Assembly (NCBI RefSeq): GCF_014836415.1
Contig: NZ_JACSQY010000004.1
Coordinates: 110,294 to 174,293 of the forward strand
DNA: 64,000 bases
Reading direction: 5' to 3'
Source: Sporosarcina gallistercoris
GTDB taxonomy: Bacteria; Bacillota; Bacilli; Bacillales_A; Planococcaceae
Shown here: in pieces, positions 54,270-63,456 of the stretch
How positions within the stretch are numbered: position 1 is the first letter of the stretch
Layout of the letters: every line of letters starts with the position of its first letter
The notes under the pieces: generated by a model
Seen by the model: the letters and a program-made list of their open reading frames with translations, nothing else
What the model was told of the DNA's origin: nothing
Database searches by the model: none
Position numbers and translations under genes: made by a program

Positions 54270-55283
54270 TTAAAGCTTTACAACTTGAGTTAGATTTCGC
54301 GGTTTGTCAGGATCAAAACCTAAACTGATGGCACGGTGATATGCTATTAGTTGCAAGGCCGGGAGGTAAACTGCATGTCGGTTACGATCATTGATTGTAT
54401 CGGTCAATCTAATGATTTCATTCGTTTCAAATTTATCTACTACGGGACCTACAACAAGGACATGACCGCCTAAACTTCTAATATCTTTGACAAGTTCTTG
54501 ATCATATGCTGCTGTTTCTATTTGAGCTAACAGAATTACAGCTGTTGACTCATCTACAATTGAAATAGGTCCGTGTCTAAATTCAAGACTGGAGTAACTT
54601 TCGCACTCTGTTTGTGTCATTTCTTTCAATTTCAATGTCGCTTCTTTTGCCAAGCCGTTATATGAACCCGAACCAAGGAAGATGAATCTTTGCTTTGAAT
54701 GGTCATCAGCTAAAGATTTTACATTATTTTCATCTGACAACGCTTCTTGAACGATTGCTGGAACTCGTTTCAGTTGTTCCAAATCCTCTACAGAATTGGC
54801 TTGTTTCGCCGAGTACAATTGCAATGCAAATAACATATTTGTGAAAGATTGGGTCATGACAACACTTTTCTCGGATATATGATCTAGTGCAATCACTTGG
54901 TCAGCTAAGTCTTCCATCGGCGTACCTGAATTACAAGTCACCGCAAGCGTCTGGATGTCGCTTTTACCTTTTACATGCTCAAGTGCAAGGATTATTTCAG
55001 ACGTTGTTCCTGATCGTGAAATCCCAACGATTAAATACTTTTTCCCAGGAACAATTAGAGTAGACTCGTGCAAAAAGAGCTCTGATGCCGGGACTGCTGC
55101 TGTAAGTTGACCAGTCACTGACTGATAGATTTTAGCTGCTGAAGATGCTAAATAAAAGGATGTTCCACAACCTGTAAATAGTACTTGATCAACCGAATTC
55201 TGATCGAATTTCATTTCCCTCAACAAATCATATGTCCTTTGTAACTGATCCGCCTGACTCTTAATTTCATTATACGTATGCAT
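54270..55283 (-). CDS. double-SIS sugar-phosphate isomerase/deaminase, AgaS-like
   Basis: The 337-residue protein has two SIS domains like the isomerase half of GlmS: TGCGTSFYLAS and GISRSGTTSE in the first, LGSGSYNGLAKEATLKLKE and EFRHGP in the second, ending in KPRNLTQVVKL, the GlmS/AgaS-type tail. There is no glutaminase domain. With a tagatose-type kinase and aldolase beside it, conversion of galactosamine 6-phosphate to tagatose 6-phosphate and ammonia (AgaS) is the best fit. It is 18 bases from the kinase gene. Confidence 0.88.
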   Translation of the reverse strand: MHTYNEIKSQADQLQRTYDLLREMKFDQNSVDQVLFTGCGTSFYLASSAAKIYQSVTGQLTAAVPASELFLHESTLIVPGKKYLIVGISRSGTTSEIILALEHVKGKSDIQTLAVTCNSGTPMEDLADQVIALDHISEKSVVMTQSFTNMLFALQLYSAKQANSVEDLEQLKRVPAIVQEALSDENNVKSLADDHSKQRFIFLGSGSYNGLAKEATLKLKEMTQTECESYSSLEFRHGPISIVDESTAVILLAQIETAAYDQELVKDIRSLGGHVLVVGPVVDKFETNEIIRLTDTINDRNRHAVYLPALQLIAYHRAISLGFDPDKPRNLTQVVKL

Positions 55284-55301
55284 ATATATACCCCATTCTA
55301 A

Positions 55302-56231
55302 TTAGATTTTTTCCAATGTGATTTTATTCATCAAAGATTCAACGATTTGTTTCTCGATATAACCTATATCTTCGTGCATGGCGTTAGAAGTTCCACATGC
55401 GATTGCCCTTTTATAAGTTGTGAACACGTCTTCTCCCATCGCACAACCGTATACGAAACCACCAACAAACGCATCGCCGCTTCCTACAGTATTCACAGGC
55501 TGAATTCCTGGAGCATTAACTTTATAATTACCGGATTTATTCATAATTATTGCACCGCTTTTCCCTAGGGTGAAACACACGTGTTCAATTCCACTTTCAA
55601 TAAATCTTTTACCAGCTTCTAGCAGGTCCGATTCAGATAACACACTTTTCCCTAGGATACTGGCGATTTCCTCTTCATTTGGCTTAATTGCAAAAGGGAT
55701 TGCTTTAATTCCTAATGCAAGCGCTGGTCCACTTGAATCGAGAACTGCTTTTGCTCCATTGGCATTAATGATTTCAATCATTTGAGCATACGCATTTTCT
55801 GGAACCCCCTTAGGAAGACTTCCAGATAGGACAAACCATTTTACCTCTAGCGACTTAAGGGTTAACCAATGGAGTAGAGAGGACCATTCATCCGTAGATA
55901 TAACAGGTCCACTTTCGAGTAATTCTGTACCTTTACCATCTTCAAGATTTAAAACTGTTAAACAAACACGACTTTCTTCGGTAATCCGGATCAGCTCATT
56001 TGGAATAGAACGAGCATCCAAAAACTGACGAATCACATCACCGTTGTTTCCTCCTGCAAATCCCCCTACGTCCACGTCAGCCCCAGAACTTTTAACTACT
56101 TTTGCGACGTTCATACCTTTTCCGCCTGCGTCCTTCACAATAGACGCGATACGATTTACTCCCCCTACACTCAATGATTCTACCTGATAGATTTGATCGA
56201 TAGCAGCATTCAGAGTAATGGTTGTAATCAT
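55302..56231 (-). CDS. PfkB-family hexose-phosphate kinase (tagatose-6-phosphate kinase type)
   Basis: The 309-residue protein is the LacC/FruK type: TLNAAIDQIYQV at the start, GGKGMNVAKVV for sugar binding, LSGSLPKGVP, and NTVGSGDAFVGG with the catalytic aspartate. LacC and FruK cannot be told apart by sequence alone; the neighbours favour phosphorylation of tagatose 6-phosphate to the 1,6-bisphosphate. Its start overlaps the aldolase stop by four bases, an overlap that ties the two enzymes together. Confidence 0.88.
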   Translation of the reverse strand: MITTITLNAAIDQIYQVESLSVGGVNRIASIVKDAGGKGMNVAKVVKSSGADVDVGGFAGGNNGDVIRQFLDARSIPNELIRITEESRVCLTVLNLEDGKGTELLESGPVISTDEWSSLLHWLTLKSLEVKWFVLSGSLPKGVPENAYAQMIEIINANGAKAVLDSSGPALALGIKAIPFAIKPNEEEIASILGKSVLSESDLLEAGKRFIESGIEHVCFTLGKSGAIIMNKSGNYKVNAPGIQPVNTVGSGDAFVGGFVYGCAMGEDVFTTYKRAIACGTSNAMHEDIGYIEKQIVESLMNKITLEKI

Positions 56232-57070
56232 GCTTGTAACATCCTAACTTTTTTTTCAACAAGCTTCGTCAATGACTCTCTTGCAGGTAGAAAATACTTT
56301 CTTGGATCGTTTTCAGCAGGATGTTCTATAAAATAGGAGCGTAACTGCTCTGCGAATAAATCCTTAAGTTCAGTTGAGAAATTGACTTTGCTTACCCCCA
56401 GTCCGATTGCCTTTCTCACACTTTCTTCAGAGACACCTGATGCTCCGTGCATGACTAGTGGAACATTGGTCGCTTGGCGGATTTGATCGAGTAAATCGAA
56501 TTGCAACTTCGGTTCTTCACGATATGCACCATGGGCAGTTCCAAAAGCAGGAGCAAAAGAGTCTATCCCAGTCTCATGAACAAACCGTCCCGCCATCTCA
56601 GGATCTGTGAATACTGATTTCGTTTCATCGACCACGACATCGTCTTCTACTCCTCCTATTGTTCCAAGTTCTGCTTCCACTGGTACGCCGACCGCCTTCG
56701 AAACTTCTACAACACGTTTGACAAGTTTAATATTGTCTTCAAAAGGTAATCCTGAACCATCAATCATGACCGATGTATACCCTGCACGAAGACATTCCAT
56801 GACATGTTTAAGAGACTCTCCATGATCAAGATGAAGGGCTACAGGAACAGAAGACTGCTCCGCTGCCGCATTTGCTAACGCAATTAGATAAGGCATCTCG
56901 AAATATTTGTATGTACTTGAAGTTGTCTGCAAAATTACAGGAACACCTGCAGCCTCAGCCCCCGAGATAATAGCTTTCATAATTTCTAAATTATGCACAC
57001 CGAATGCACCAACAGCATATCGGTTCGCATATGCATCTTCTAAAATTTCTTTCGTTGTGACTAATGTCAT
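56228..57070 (-). CDS. class II ketose-bisphosphate aldolase, GatY/KbaY type
   Basis: The 280-residue zinc aldolase has ALHLDHGES with aspartate 82 and histidine 83, glutamate 134 in AELGTIGG, histidine 180 in FGTAHGAY and histidine 208 in VMHGASG, all expected metal or catalytic residues. Size and FGTAHGAY fit tagatose-bisphosphate aldolases more than glycolytic FbaA. It splits the bisphosphate into dihydroxyacetone phosphate and glyceraldehyde 3-phosphate. The start follows a GAGG-type site. Confidence 0.88.
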   Translation of the reverse strand: MTLVTTKEILEDAYANRYAVGAFGVHNLEIMKAIISGAEAAGVPVILQTTSSTYKYFEMPYLIALANAAAEQSSVPVALHLDHGESLKHVMECLRAGYTSVMIDGSGLPFEDNIKLVKRVVEVSKAVGVPVEAELGTIGGVEDDVVVDETKSVFTDPEMAGRFVHETGIDSFAPAFGTAHGAYREEPKLQFDLLDQIRQATNVPLVMHGASGVSEESVRKAIGLGVSKVNFSTELKDLFAEQLRSYFIEHPAENDPRKYFLPARESLTKLVEKKVRMLQA

Positions 57071-57127
57071 AGTATAACCTCTTTTCCGTTAGTGGGTTGT
57101 CGGTACAAGTTTAAGCAAAATCTGAGA

Positions 57128-57147
57128 CACATAGTGGAGTCTATGTG
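57128..57147 (-). promoter_or_regulatory. intercistronic hairpin between gntR and the aldolase gene
   Basis: CACATAG pairs with CTATGTG around six bases, inside a wider GTTTAAG/CTTAAAC pair. No T-run follows. It may stabilise the mRNA or reduce read-through within the operon. Confidence 0.45.
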
Positions 57148-57149
57148 CC

Positions 57150-57881
57150 TTAAACTAAATCCGTATAAAATCTACATCGATCTCCCCGTACGATCGAAAT
57201 GCAGAATTCTACTGGTGTATCATGTGTATCATAAGCGGTTCTTTCAAGCAGTAACGCCGGTTTGCCGACTTCCGTCTTTAAATACTCGCTCTCCTGTTCA
57301 CGGATCAATACGGGTTCAAAAGCTTCTTTTGCACGCACTACAGTCACTCCATATCGAGATGCCAATAGTCCATAAAGCGACGTAACCCCGACTTCGAACA
57401 AATCTTCTTTGTTCTGTACAATCGATTTTGGCATATAGGACGCTTCTAAGATGATCGGTTCGCCGTCCGCACAACGGACTCGTTTCATCATGACGACGTT
57501 CTCATCTGCAGCTAATTGCAATCCCTCAATAACTGCAGCTGGCGGTTCCACCTCATCCACCTCTATTACAATATCACTCGGATTAAATCCTTTTTCTTTC
57601 AACACTTGGCTAAAGCTGTAAAATCCACCTAATGATTGTTCGAATTTAGGATGCGATACAAATGTACCTTTTCCTTGTATGCGGAACAGCGTACCTTCCT
57701 GCACCATCTCTTCTATTGCTTTTTTAGCAGTATTCCTGCTCACATTGAATACGGTCATTAATTGATTTTCAGAATCGATCTTATCGCCTGGCCGCCATTC
57801 TCCCGATTTAATACGTGCATCTAATCGTTGTTTGACTTGATAATATAATGGAATAATACTCCCTTGTTCTAGAGGTTTCAT
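57150..57881 (-). CDS. GntR-family regulator with UTRA domain
   Basis: The 243-residue protein has an N-terminal winged helix (LMTVFNVSRNTAKKAIEEM is the recognition region) and a UTRA ligand domain, as in the NagR, AgaR2 and DasR group that sense amino-sugar phosphates. It lies inside the operon between the deacetylase and aldolase genes, and probably represses it. A TCATC-N5-GATGA dyad stands about 42 bases upstream, next to an extended -10 (TGATATATT), so it may have its own promoter. Confidence 0.9.
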   Translation of the reverse strand: MKPLEQGSIIPLYYQVKQRLDARIKSGEWRPGDKIDSENQLMTVFNVSRNTAKKAIEEMVQEGTLFRIQGKGTFVSHPKFEQSLGGFYSFSQVLKEKGFNPSDIVIEVDEVEPPAAVIEGLQLAADENVVMMKRVRCADGEPIILEASYMPKSIVQNKEDLFEVGVTSLYGLLASRYGVTVVRAKEAFEPVLIREQESEYLKTEVGKPALLLERTAYDTHDTPVEFCISIVRGDRCRFYTDLV

Positions 57882-57922
57882 AGTGTTTCATCCTTTTTAA
57901 ATAGTTCTTATTGTCCAATATA

Positions 57923-57937
57923 TCATCACTTCGATGA
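57923..57937. promoter_or_regulatory. candidate operator and internal promoter before gntR
   Basis: TCATC-ACTTC-GATGA is a perfect short dyad. On the minus strand TGATATATT next to it is an extended -10. It may bind the GntR product. Confidence 0.4.
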
Positions 57938-57977
57938 AATTCACATCTTTTGCAATTTTCAACTATGATTTTACATA

Positions 57978-59198
57978 TTAGTTTCCAAAAGATGACCTAT
58001 TAATATAAGCGATTTCTCCATTACAAATTGTCAAACTGACATTTCCATCTTCATCTATTAATGTAAGATCTGCATCTTTCCCTTTTAGAATACTTCCCTT
58101 TCGGTCCTCAACTCCAAGACGTTTTGCTTGATTCAGTGAAGTAATTTGAGCTTGTTCTGTAAGTGACAGGCCGAGCCACTTTGCCATATTTTTTCTTGCT
58201 TCATTCATAGTAATGATGCTTCCTGCAAGTGATGAGCCATCTTCCAATGTACATTTCCCATTGCTCACTACTACATTGTTTCCGCCTAAGTCATATTTTC
58301 CTTCTGACATTCCTTTTGCACGCATCCCATCTGTAATGACTAGAATTCGCTCAATTCCTTTCAAACGAAGAACCAACTTCAACAAATCCGGATGAAAGTG
58401 AAAACCGTCTGGAATGACTTCAACGTAAACTTCCTCCCTTAAGAGTGCAGCACCAAGAACGCCTGGTTCTCGATGATGAAGTCCACTCATTCCATTAAAT
58501 AAGTGCGTTGCATTTGAAATTCCAGCGTCAATCGCGACGTTTGCTTGTTTATAAGTCGCATCTGTATGTCCCATGGATCCGAGAACACCTTGTCTTTGTA
58601 TCTCCTTAAGAAAACTATGTTCTTCATCAAGTTCCGGTGCAAACGTTACAATTCGTATAACGCCTTTAGCTAAACGTTGCCACTCGGTAAATAGATTAAG
58701 ATTTGGAGAAATAATACACGATACAGGTTGTGCACCTTTTTGAGTAGAGTTAATGAAAGGTCCTTCAAGATGAATTCCAAGTAATTCCGGGCTAGCTACC
58801 TTCTCGTGCTCTTCCATAAATGTTGATATCGTAAGAATCGAATCACGAATTTGTTCAGATGTACCAGTCATCGTAGTTGCAAGATATGAAGTAGTACCTT
58901 CTTTCGCAAGAGTACGTGCGATTGTATCGATTGCCTGTGAAGTAGCGTCCATAAAATCTGATCCACCTGCTCCGTGTACATGAATATCAATCATACCTGG
59001 GAGTACATGGTGGTCACGACAATCGAACACTCTGATGCGACTATCAATCTTTGGACAAGTACCCATCTGTCCATAGGAGTCAATAATTCCTTCACGTATC
59101 AAGAGAAATGCATCTGGCATGATTTCATGTTCAAGTACAATTTCCACGTTGGTCAAACAAATTCCATCCACCTTATACACCTTCTTTCCTAGAACCAT
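57978..59198 (-). CDS. N-acetylhexosamine-6-phosphate deacetylase (NagA/AgaA type)
   Basis: The 406-residue amidohydrolase has histidines 73 and 75 in IDIHVHGAGG, glutamate 145 in HLEGPFIN, histidines 211 and 232 (GHTDAT and ATHLFNG) and aspartate 290 in ITDGMRAKG, the full metal and catalytic set. It removes acetate from GlcNAc 6-phosphate or GalNAc 6-phosphate; the neighbours favour the latter. Its ATG directly follows the TGA of the upstream DUF624 gene, so translation is coupled. Confidence 0.93.
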   Translation of the reverse strand: MVLGKKVYKVDGICLTNVEIVLEHEIMPDAFLLIREGIIDSYGQMGTCPKIDSRIRVFDCRDHHVLPGMIDIHVHGAGGSDFMDATSQAIDTIARTLAKEGTTSYLATTMTGTSEQIRDSILTISTFMEEHEKVASPELLGIHLEGPFINSTQKGAQPVSCIISPNLNLFTEWQRLAKGVIRIVTFAPELDEEHSFLKEIQRQGVLGSMGHTDATYKQANVAIDAGISNATHLFNGMSGLHHREPGVLGAALLREEVYVEVIPDGFHFHPDLLKLVLRLKGIERILVITDGMRAKGMSEGKYDLGGNNVVVSNGKCTLEDGSSLAGSIITMNEARKNMAKWLGLSLTEQAQITSLNQAKRLGVEDRKGSILKGKDADLTLIDEDGNVSLTICNGEIAYINRSSFGN

Positions 59199-59849
59199 TC
59201 ATCGGATACCGTTTTCTGTTTCAAGAGTTCCATCCATTTCGCCTTTCATCTTAAAAATTTTCGAGGACATCCACGTCAAGAACAAAATCGTGACACTTAT
59301 CCCGAAAAATGGTAAAAGTCCAGGAATGATCAGGAATACTCGATAGAGCAAATACAAACCAACTATGGAACCTGCTCCTTGTAGAGGGAAGGAAATGGTT
59401 AACAATACGGATGTTGAAAAATACCGCGTAAATGGCAGTTCATAGTGTGCAAAAACTTGAAAAATGTTCATGACAATTAATGCATATAAGACCATAATCA
59501 TGACCATGATTGTTAACATCGCCAAGCCTGCAGTACCTGGCATCGCGGTTACAATCCGGAAGTTAACGACGAGGAAATACCCGATTCCTATTAAGACAAG
59601 TCCAATTTTATTGGACGCAATGAATTCTTCTTTGTAAGCTTTCCAGTAAATCTTTACAAGCGTCTTGAGATCCTCTTGACCTCTCAAGCGTTTTCTCATA
59701 GTGATGAAAAGTCCTACCGTCGCGGGTGTGATTCCGACAATTACAAGACCCATTATCGTCATCCCTATCCACATTAGTTGTAGAACTGCTAGCATCGTTA
59801 CGAATTCTACAAATTGATAAAGCTTAGCTTTCCATCCATGTGTGGGCAT
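59199..59849 (-). CDS. DUF624 (YesL-like) membrane protein
   Basis: The 216-residue protein has five or six membrane helices and the opening of YesL-type proteins (LYQFVEFVTMLAVLQLMW, then GITPATVGLF). DUF624 genes travel with LplB-type carbohydrate importers in Bacillales, but the biochemical role is unknown. The start follows GGGAGGTG. It lies between the solute-binding protein and deacetylase genes. Confidence 0.85.
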   Translation of the reverse strand: MPTHGWKAKLYQFVEFVTMLAVLQLMWIGMTIMGLVIVGITPATVGLFITMRKRLRGQEDLKTLVKIYWKAYKEEFIASNKIGLVLIGIGYFLVVNFRIVTAMPGTAGLAMLTIMVMIMVLYALIVMNIFQVFAHYELPFTRYFSTSVLLTISFPLQGAGSIVGLYLLYRVFLIIPGLLPFFGISVTILFLTWMSSKIFKMKGEMDGTLETENGIR

Positions 59850-59873
59850 TTCCTGTCACCTCCCTTAAATGGT

Positions 59874-59908
59874 AAAGCTCATACAGGCAAGTTTCCTGTA
59901 CAAGCTTT
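59874..59908 (-). promoter_or_regulatory. intercistronic hairpin after the binding-protein gene
   Basis: AAAGCT and TACAGG pair with CCTGTA and AGCTTT across a small internal loop, just after the stop. Only a short T-tract follows, so it is probably a partial terminator or 3' stabiliser that lets the binding protein be made in excess. Confidence 0.65.
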
Positions 59909-59915
59909 TCGTGCA

Positions 59916-61529
59916 TTAATTTTCTTTCATTCGATCATATGCACCTTGAGCAATCTCCAAGTATTGGTCGACTCCCATCTTTTCAATAGTCTTCACATAG
60001 TCGTCCCATTTACTCAGATCTTGCTTTCCGGTAATGAATGCTGCTGTAGATTCTTCAACGTACGTATTGATATCTGTCATAATTGCACTTACTTGATCAT
60101 TCTCTTCAACTGTAAAGTTCAAGCCTGGTAAAATATCGTCATCTTTAATGCGGAATGGTTTTACTTTTTCGGCATTCGCTCTAGAATTCTCTTTCGATTC
60201 AGCGCCTTGGAAAAATTTCTGCTTAACGATACCTGGGTAGTAACCACCTGGCCAAGTGAGATATTGACTGATAGCCTGATCCATATTCAAACCGTCCGGG
60301 TTATCTGTAATCGTATCTAGATACTTGAACTTGCCGTCTGCATCTTCTTCATAAGTGGTTCCTTCGAAGCCCATGAAGAACATTTTTGTTCCTTCATCTC
60401 CATAGAAATAGTCCATCCATCGAACCATTGCTTCTGGATTTTCCGCTTTATCCGTGATTACGAACATACCTAGATTTCCAAGACCGTTGGAAACTGTATT
60501 GTATGAGCGCTCCCCTGAAGGACCTTCTAGTACAGGCATTCCTACATACCCGTCAAGTTTCAACAACTCAGCTGGATCAATTGAGTTCAACACTCCATAA
60601 TTACCTTTTGAAGAATCTGCTGTGAACTCTTGTGGAGTTACCGTGAACACATCTTTGTTAATAAGACCTTCACTATATAACTTGTTTAAATACGTCACTA
60701 ATTCCTTATATTCATCTGTAGTTGGTACAAAACGGAAGTCTTCTGTCCCTTCCTTAAAGTCGAGTGTAATATTCATAGAACCTTGTTTGTTCAGTCCGAA
60801 ACTTCCTCGCAAGTAAGCTATGAATTCATCAATTCCATAACCTCCACCCCATGCCATCTCGTCTTGTTGACCATTCCCGTTTGGATCATCATTCTTAATC
60901 GCTTTCAATAATTCATAAAAGTCTTCTGTTGTTTCAGGTTCTTTCATCCCCAGTTTATCCAACCATTCTTGTTTAACCCATGGCGCTTCAGCACGCAACG
61001 CTTCAAACTTCGGGTCATAGATTGTAGGGAATCCATAAATGTTACCATCTGCCATTGTGACCCCTTGTTTAACTGAAGGATATTCGTCCAGTAGCTTTTT
61101 AAAGTTCGGTGCGTATTCATCGATATAATCGTTCAGCGGAAGGAAAATTCCTTGTTGACCATATTTGATAAGGTCGGTTTTTGAAAACGCGGAAGCGAAA
61201 TAGACTTCTGGATAATCTCCACTTGTCAATGTTAAGTTTCGCTTTTCAGCAAGAGCCTCCGTTTGTACTGTTGACCAATCTACTTCGATGTTTGTCATCT
61301 TTTCATATTCTTTCCACAGCATAAGATCATTCCAGTCTTGCGAAGCAAAAAACTTTGCCGCAAATCCATCCACTTGAATCTTATCGTCGACAATCGGCAT
61401 CCCTTCAGCATTCACTTTGTTCGCATTTTCACTACGTTCTGCTGCTTCATCTGACTTCGTACAAGCCCCAAGAATATTTGCCGCAAGCAATAAACTTGCT
61501 GCCATTCCCATATACTTTGTTTTCCCCAA
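59916..61529 (-). CDS. carbohydrate ABC importer solute-binding lipoprotein (LipO/YtcQ type)
   Basis: The 537-residue protein has a signal peptide with lipobox LGAC (cysteine at about 23) and is anchored outside the membrane. It belongs to the large extracellular binding proteins that pair with LplB/YtcP permeases. NDDPNGNGQQDE resembles a calcium-binding loop common in this class, and aromatic residues (WPGGYY, EFTA) suit a glycan ligand. The length suggests an oligosaccharide rather than a monosaccharide. A hairpin follows the stop. Confidence 0.92.
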   Translation of the reverse strand: MGKTKYMGMAASLLLAANILGACTKSDEAAERSENANKVNAEGMPIVDDKIQVDGFAAKFFASQDWNDLMLWKEYEKMTNIEVDWSTVQTEALAEKRNLTLTSGDYPEVYFASAFSKTDLIKYGQQGIFLPLNDYIDEYAPNFKKLLDEYPSVKQGVTMADGNIYGFPTIYDPKFEALRAEAPWVKQEWLDKLGMKEPETTEDFYELLKAIKNDDPNGNGQQDEMAWGGGYGIDEFIAYLRGSFGLNKQGSMNITLDFKEGTEDFRFVPTTDEYKELVTYLNKLYSEGLINKDVFTVTPQEFTADSSKGNYGVLNSIDPAELLKLDGYVGMPVLEGPSGERSYNTVSNGLGNLGMFVITDKAENPEAMVRWMDYFYGDEGTKMFFMGFEGTTYEEDADGKFKYLDTITDNPDGLNMDQAISQYLTWPGGYYPGIVKQKFFQGAESKENSRANAEKVKPFRIKDDDILPGLNFTVEENDQVSAIMTDINTYVEESTAAFITGKQDLSKWDDYVKTIEKMGVDQYLEIAQGAYDRMKEN

Positions 61530-61545
61530 GTTCTTTTCCCCCTTA

Positions 61546-62424
61546 TTATCCTTTTAGTGAACCTATCATGACGCCTTTCACGAAGTACTTTTGTAAGAAC
61601 GGATACAGCATCAACATAGGAAGGTTTGCGACAATAAGAACTGCATATTTCAGTCCTTCTACGCTAAGCTGTTGTGCTAGGAAACTTTCAGAAGTCGTTT
61701 GAATCATATCATCCATTTGCCCTTGAATAAGTATCTGTCTTAATATCAGTTGCAATGGGAATTTTTCTTGATCCTGCAAGTAAATCAATGCTTGGAAATA
61801 AGAATTCCAATGTCCTACCGAATAGAAAAGCACCATTACCGCAATAACTGGGAAGGACAATGGCAGAACGATATTCCAAAGTATCCGGAAGTTTCCACAC
61901 CCGTCAATCATGGCAGACTCTTCAAGTTCATGTGGAATGGATTGGAAAAATGTTCTCATAATTATGATATTCCAGACGGCAACCGCATTCGGGATAATCA
62001 TGACCCAAAATGTATTGAGCATTCCGAGATCCTTAATTAGCAAATAAGTTGGTATTAATCCTCCGCTAAAGAATATAGTGAAGACAATGAACGCCATAAT
62101 AATTCCACGTCCTTTTAAGTCCCTGCGTGACAATGGGTATGCAGCGAGAATTGTCATAACAACGTTTAAAGCTGTACCTGCCACTGTGTATTTAACAGTG
62201 TTGACAAACCCATTGATGATGTCTTTGTTCTTGAACACTTTTTCATAGGCATCTAGCGTAAACTCCTTCGGCCATAACCATAGTTCTCCTGAAATGACAT
62301 ATTGCGGATTACTCACGGAAGCGCTTACCACAAATAGGAGTGGATAAATGACGAGTAAAGCAACAATCGAAAGAAATACATAGTTAAAGATGATGAACGT
62401 ACGATCTGTTTTAGATTCTCTCAC
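61546..62424 (-). CDS. carbohydrate ABC importer permease, YtcP-like
   Basis: The 292-residue membrane protein has six helices. The cytoplasmic EAA-type loop reads LEESAMIDGCGNFRILWNIVLPLS, the site where the ATPase docks. It is the second permease of the importer, 12 bases after the first; the binding protein gene follows 16 bases later. No ATPase is encoded in the visible part of the operon. Confidence 0.92.
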   Translation of the reverse strand: MRESKTDRTFIIFNYVFLSIVALLVIYPLLFVVSASVSNPQYVISGELWLWPKEFTLDAYEKVFKNKDIINGFVNTVKYTVAGTALNVVMTILAAYPLSRRDLKGRGIIMAFIVFTIFFSGGLIPTYLLIKDLGMLNTFWVMIIPNAVAVWNIIIMRTFFQSIPHELEESAMIDGCGNFRILWNIVLPLSFPVIAVMVLFYSVGHWNSYFQALIYLQDQEKFPLQLILRQILIQGQMDDMIQTTSESFLAQQLSVEGLKYAVLIVANLPMLMLYPFLQKYFVKGVMIGSLKG

Positions 62425-62436
62425 TCATTACGCCTC

Positions 62437-63429
62437 CTACCATAGACTAGTCTCATTCACTTTTTTTGCTATTTGGTTAACCATGATAAGCAGAATGAAG
62501 TTGATAATTGAGTTAAATAGACCAACCGCTGCAGAGAAGCTATACTGGGCTTCCAAAATACCACTTCGGTAAACAAATGTAGAAATAACATCTGAGGTTG
62601 ACATGTTTAATGAGTTTTGCATGAGATAGACTTTCTCAAATCCAACCGCCATGACCGATCCGGCATTCAGGATGAACAAAATAACGATAGTAGGCATGAT
62701 TGCAGGAATGTTAATATGGAATATCCGTTGCAACCTAGATGCCCCATCAATCATCGCTGCTTCATGTTGGGCAGGATCGACTGCCGCTAACGCTGCGATA
62801 TAGATAATAGAACTCCATCCCATTGTTTGCCAAACATCCGAGAATACATACAAACTCTTGAACCAGCCCGGTTCGGAGATGAAGTCAATCGGAGTTCCCC
62901 CAAAAACTTGTATGACGTTGTTGACTAGACCATCTGTTTTCAAGAACAGAAGGAGCATACCGACCACAACAACTGTAGAAAGGAAGTGAGGTGCATATAT
63001 GACTGTTTGCACGAATTTCTTATAACGTAAGCTTTTTACTTCGTTTAATAACAGAGCAAGAATAATTGGAATCGGAAACGAGACTACTAATGTAAATACT
63101 CCGATTCCCACCGTATTTTTAATGAGTCGCCAGAAGTAGTAACTGTCAAAGAATCTTTCAAAATGCTTTAGTCCTACCCATGGACTACCGATAATCCCTT
63201 TTGAAGCAATAAAGTCTTTGAAAGCGATTTGCAAACCGTACAAAGGAAAATAGTGAAATATTAGGAAGTACAAAATGACAGGAGAAATTAATACGTATAG
63301 CTGCCAATTCTTTGTAACAGATTTCCGCCATCTTGCACGTGCCTTCTTTTTTGTTTCTCGACGATATTGTTGTTCATTCACTTTGTCACTCACTTCAAAC
63401 TTCTCAGCAGCTTCACTGACATTCGCCAT
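62437..63429 (-). CDS. carbohydrate ABC importer permease, LplB-like
   Basis: The 330-residue membrane protein has an N-terminal charged stretch (RRETKKKARARWRK) before six helices, as in LplB. The EAA-type loop QHEAAMIDGASRLQRIFHINIP is the ATPase contact. It pairs with the downstream YtcP-type permease. The start follows AAGGAG. Confidence 0.92.
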   Translation of the reverse strand: MANVSEAAEKFEVSDKVNEQQYRRETKKKARARWRKSVTKNWQLYVLISPVILYFLIFHYFPLYGLQIAFKDFIASKGIIGSPWVGLKHFERFFDSYYFWRLIKNTVGIGVFTLVVSFPIPIILALLLNEVKSLRYKKFVQTVIYAPHFLSTVVVVGMLLLFLKTDGLVNNVIQVFGGTPIDFISEPGWFKSLYVFSDVWQTMGWSSIIYIAALAAVDPAQHEAAMIDGASRLQRIFHINIPAIMPTIVILFILNAGSVMAVGFEKVYLMQNSLNMSTSDVISTFVYRSGILEAQYSFSAAVGLFNSIINFILLIMVNQIAKKVNETSLW

Positions 63430-63456
63430 ACAAACACTCCTTTCCTAATACCGTTG

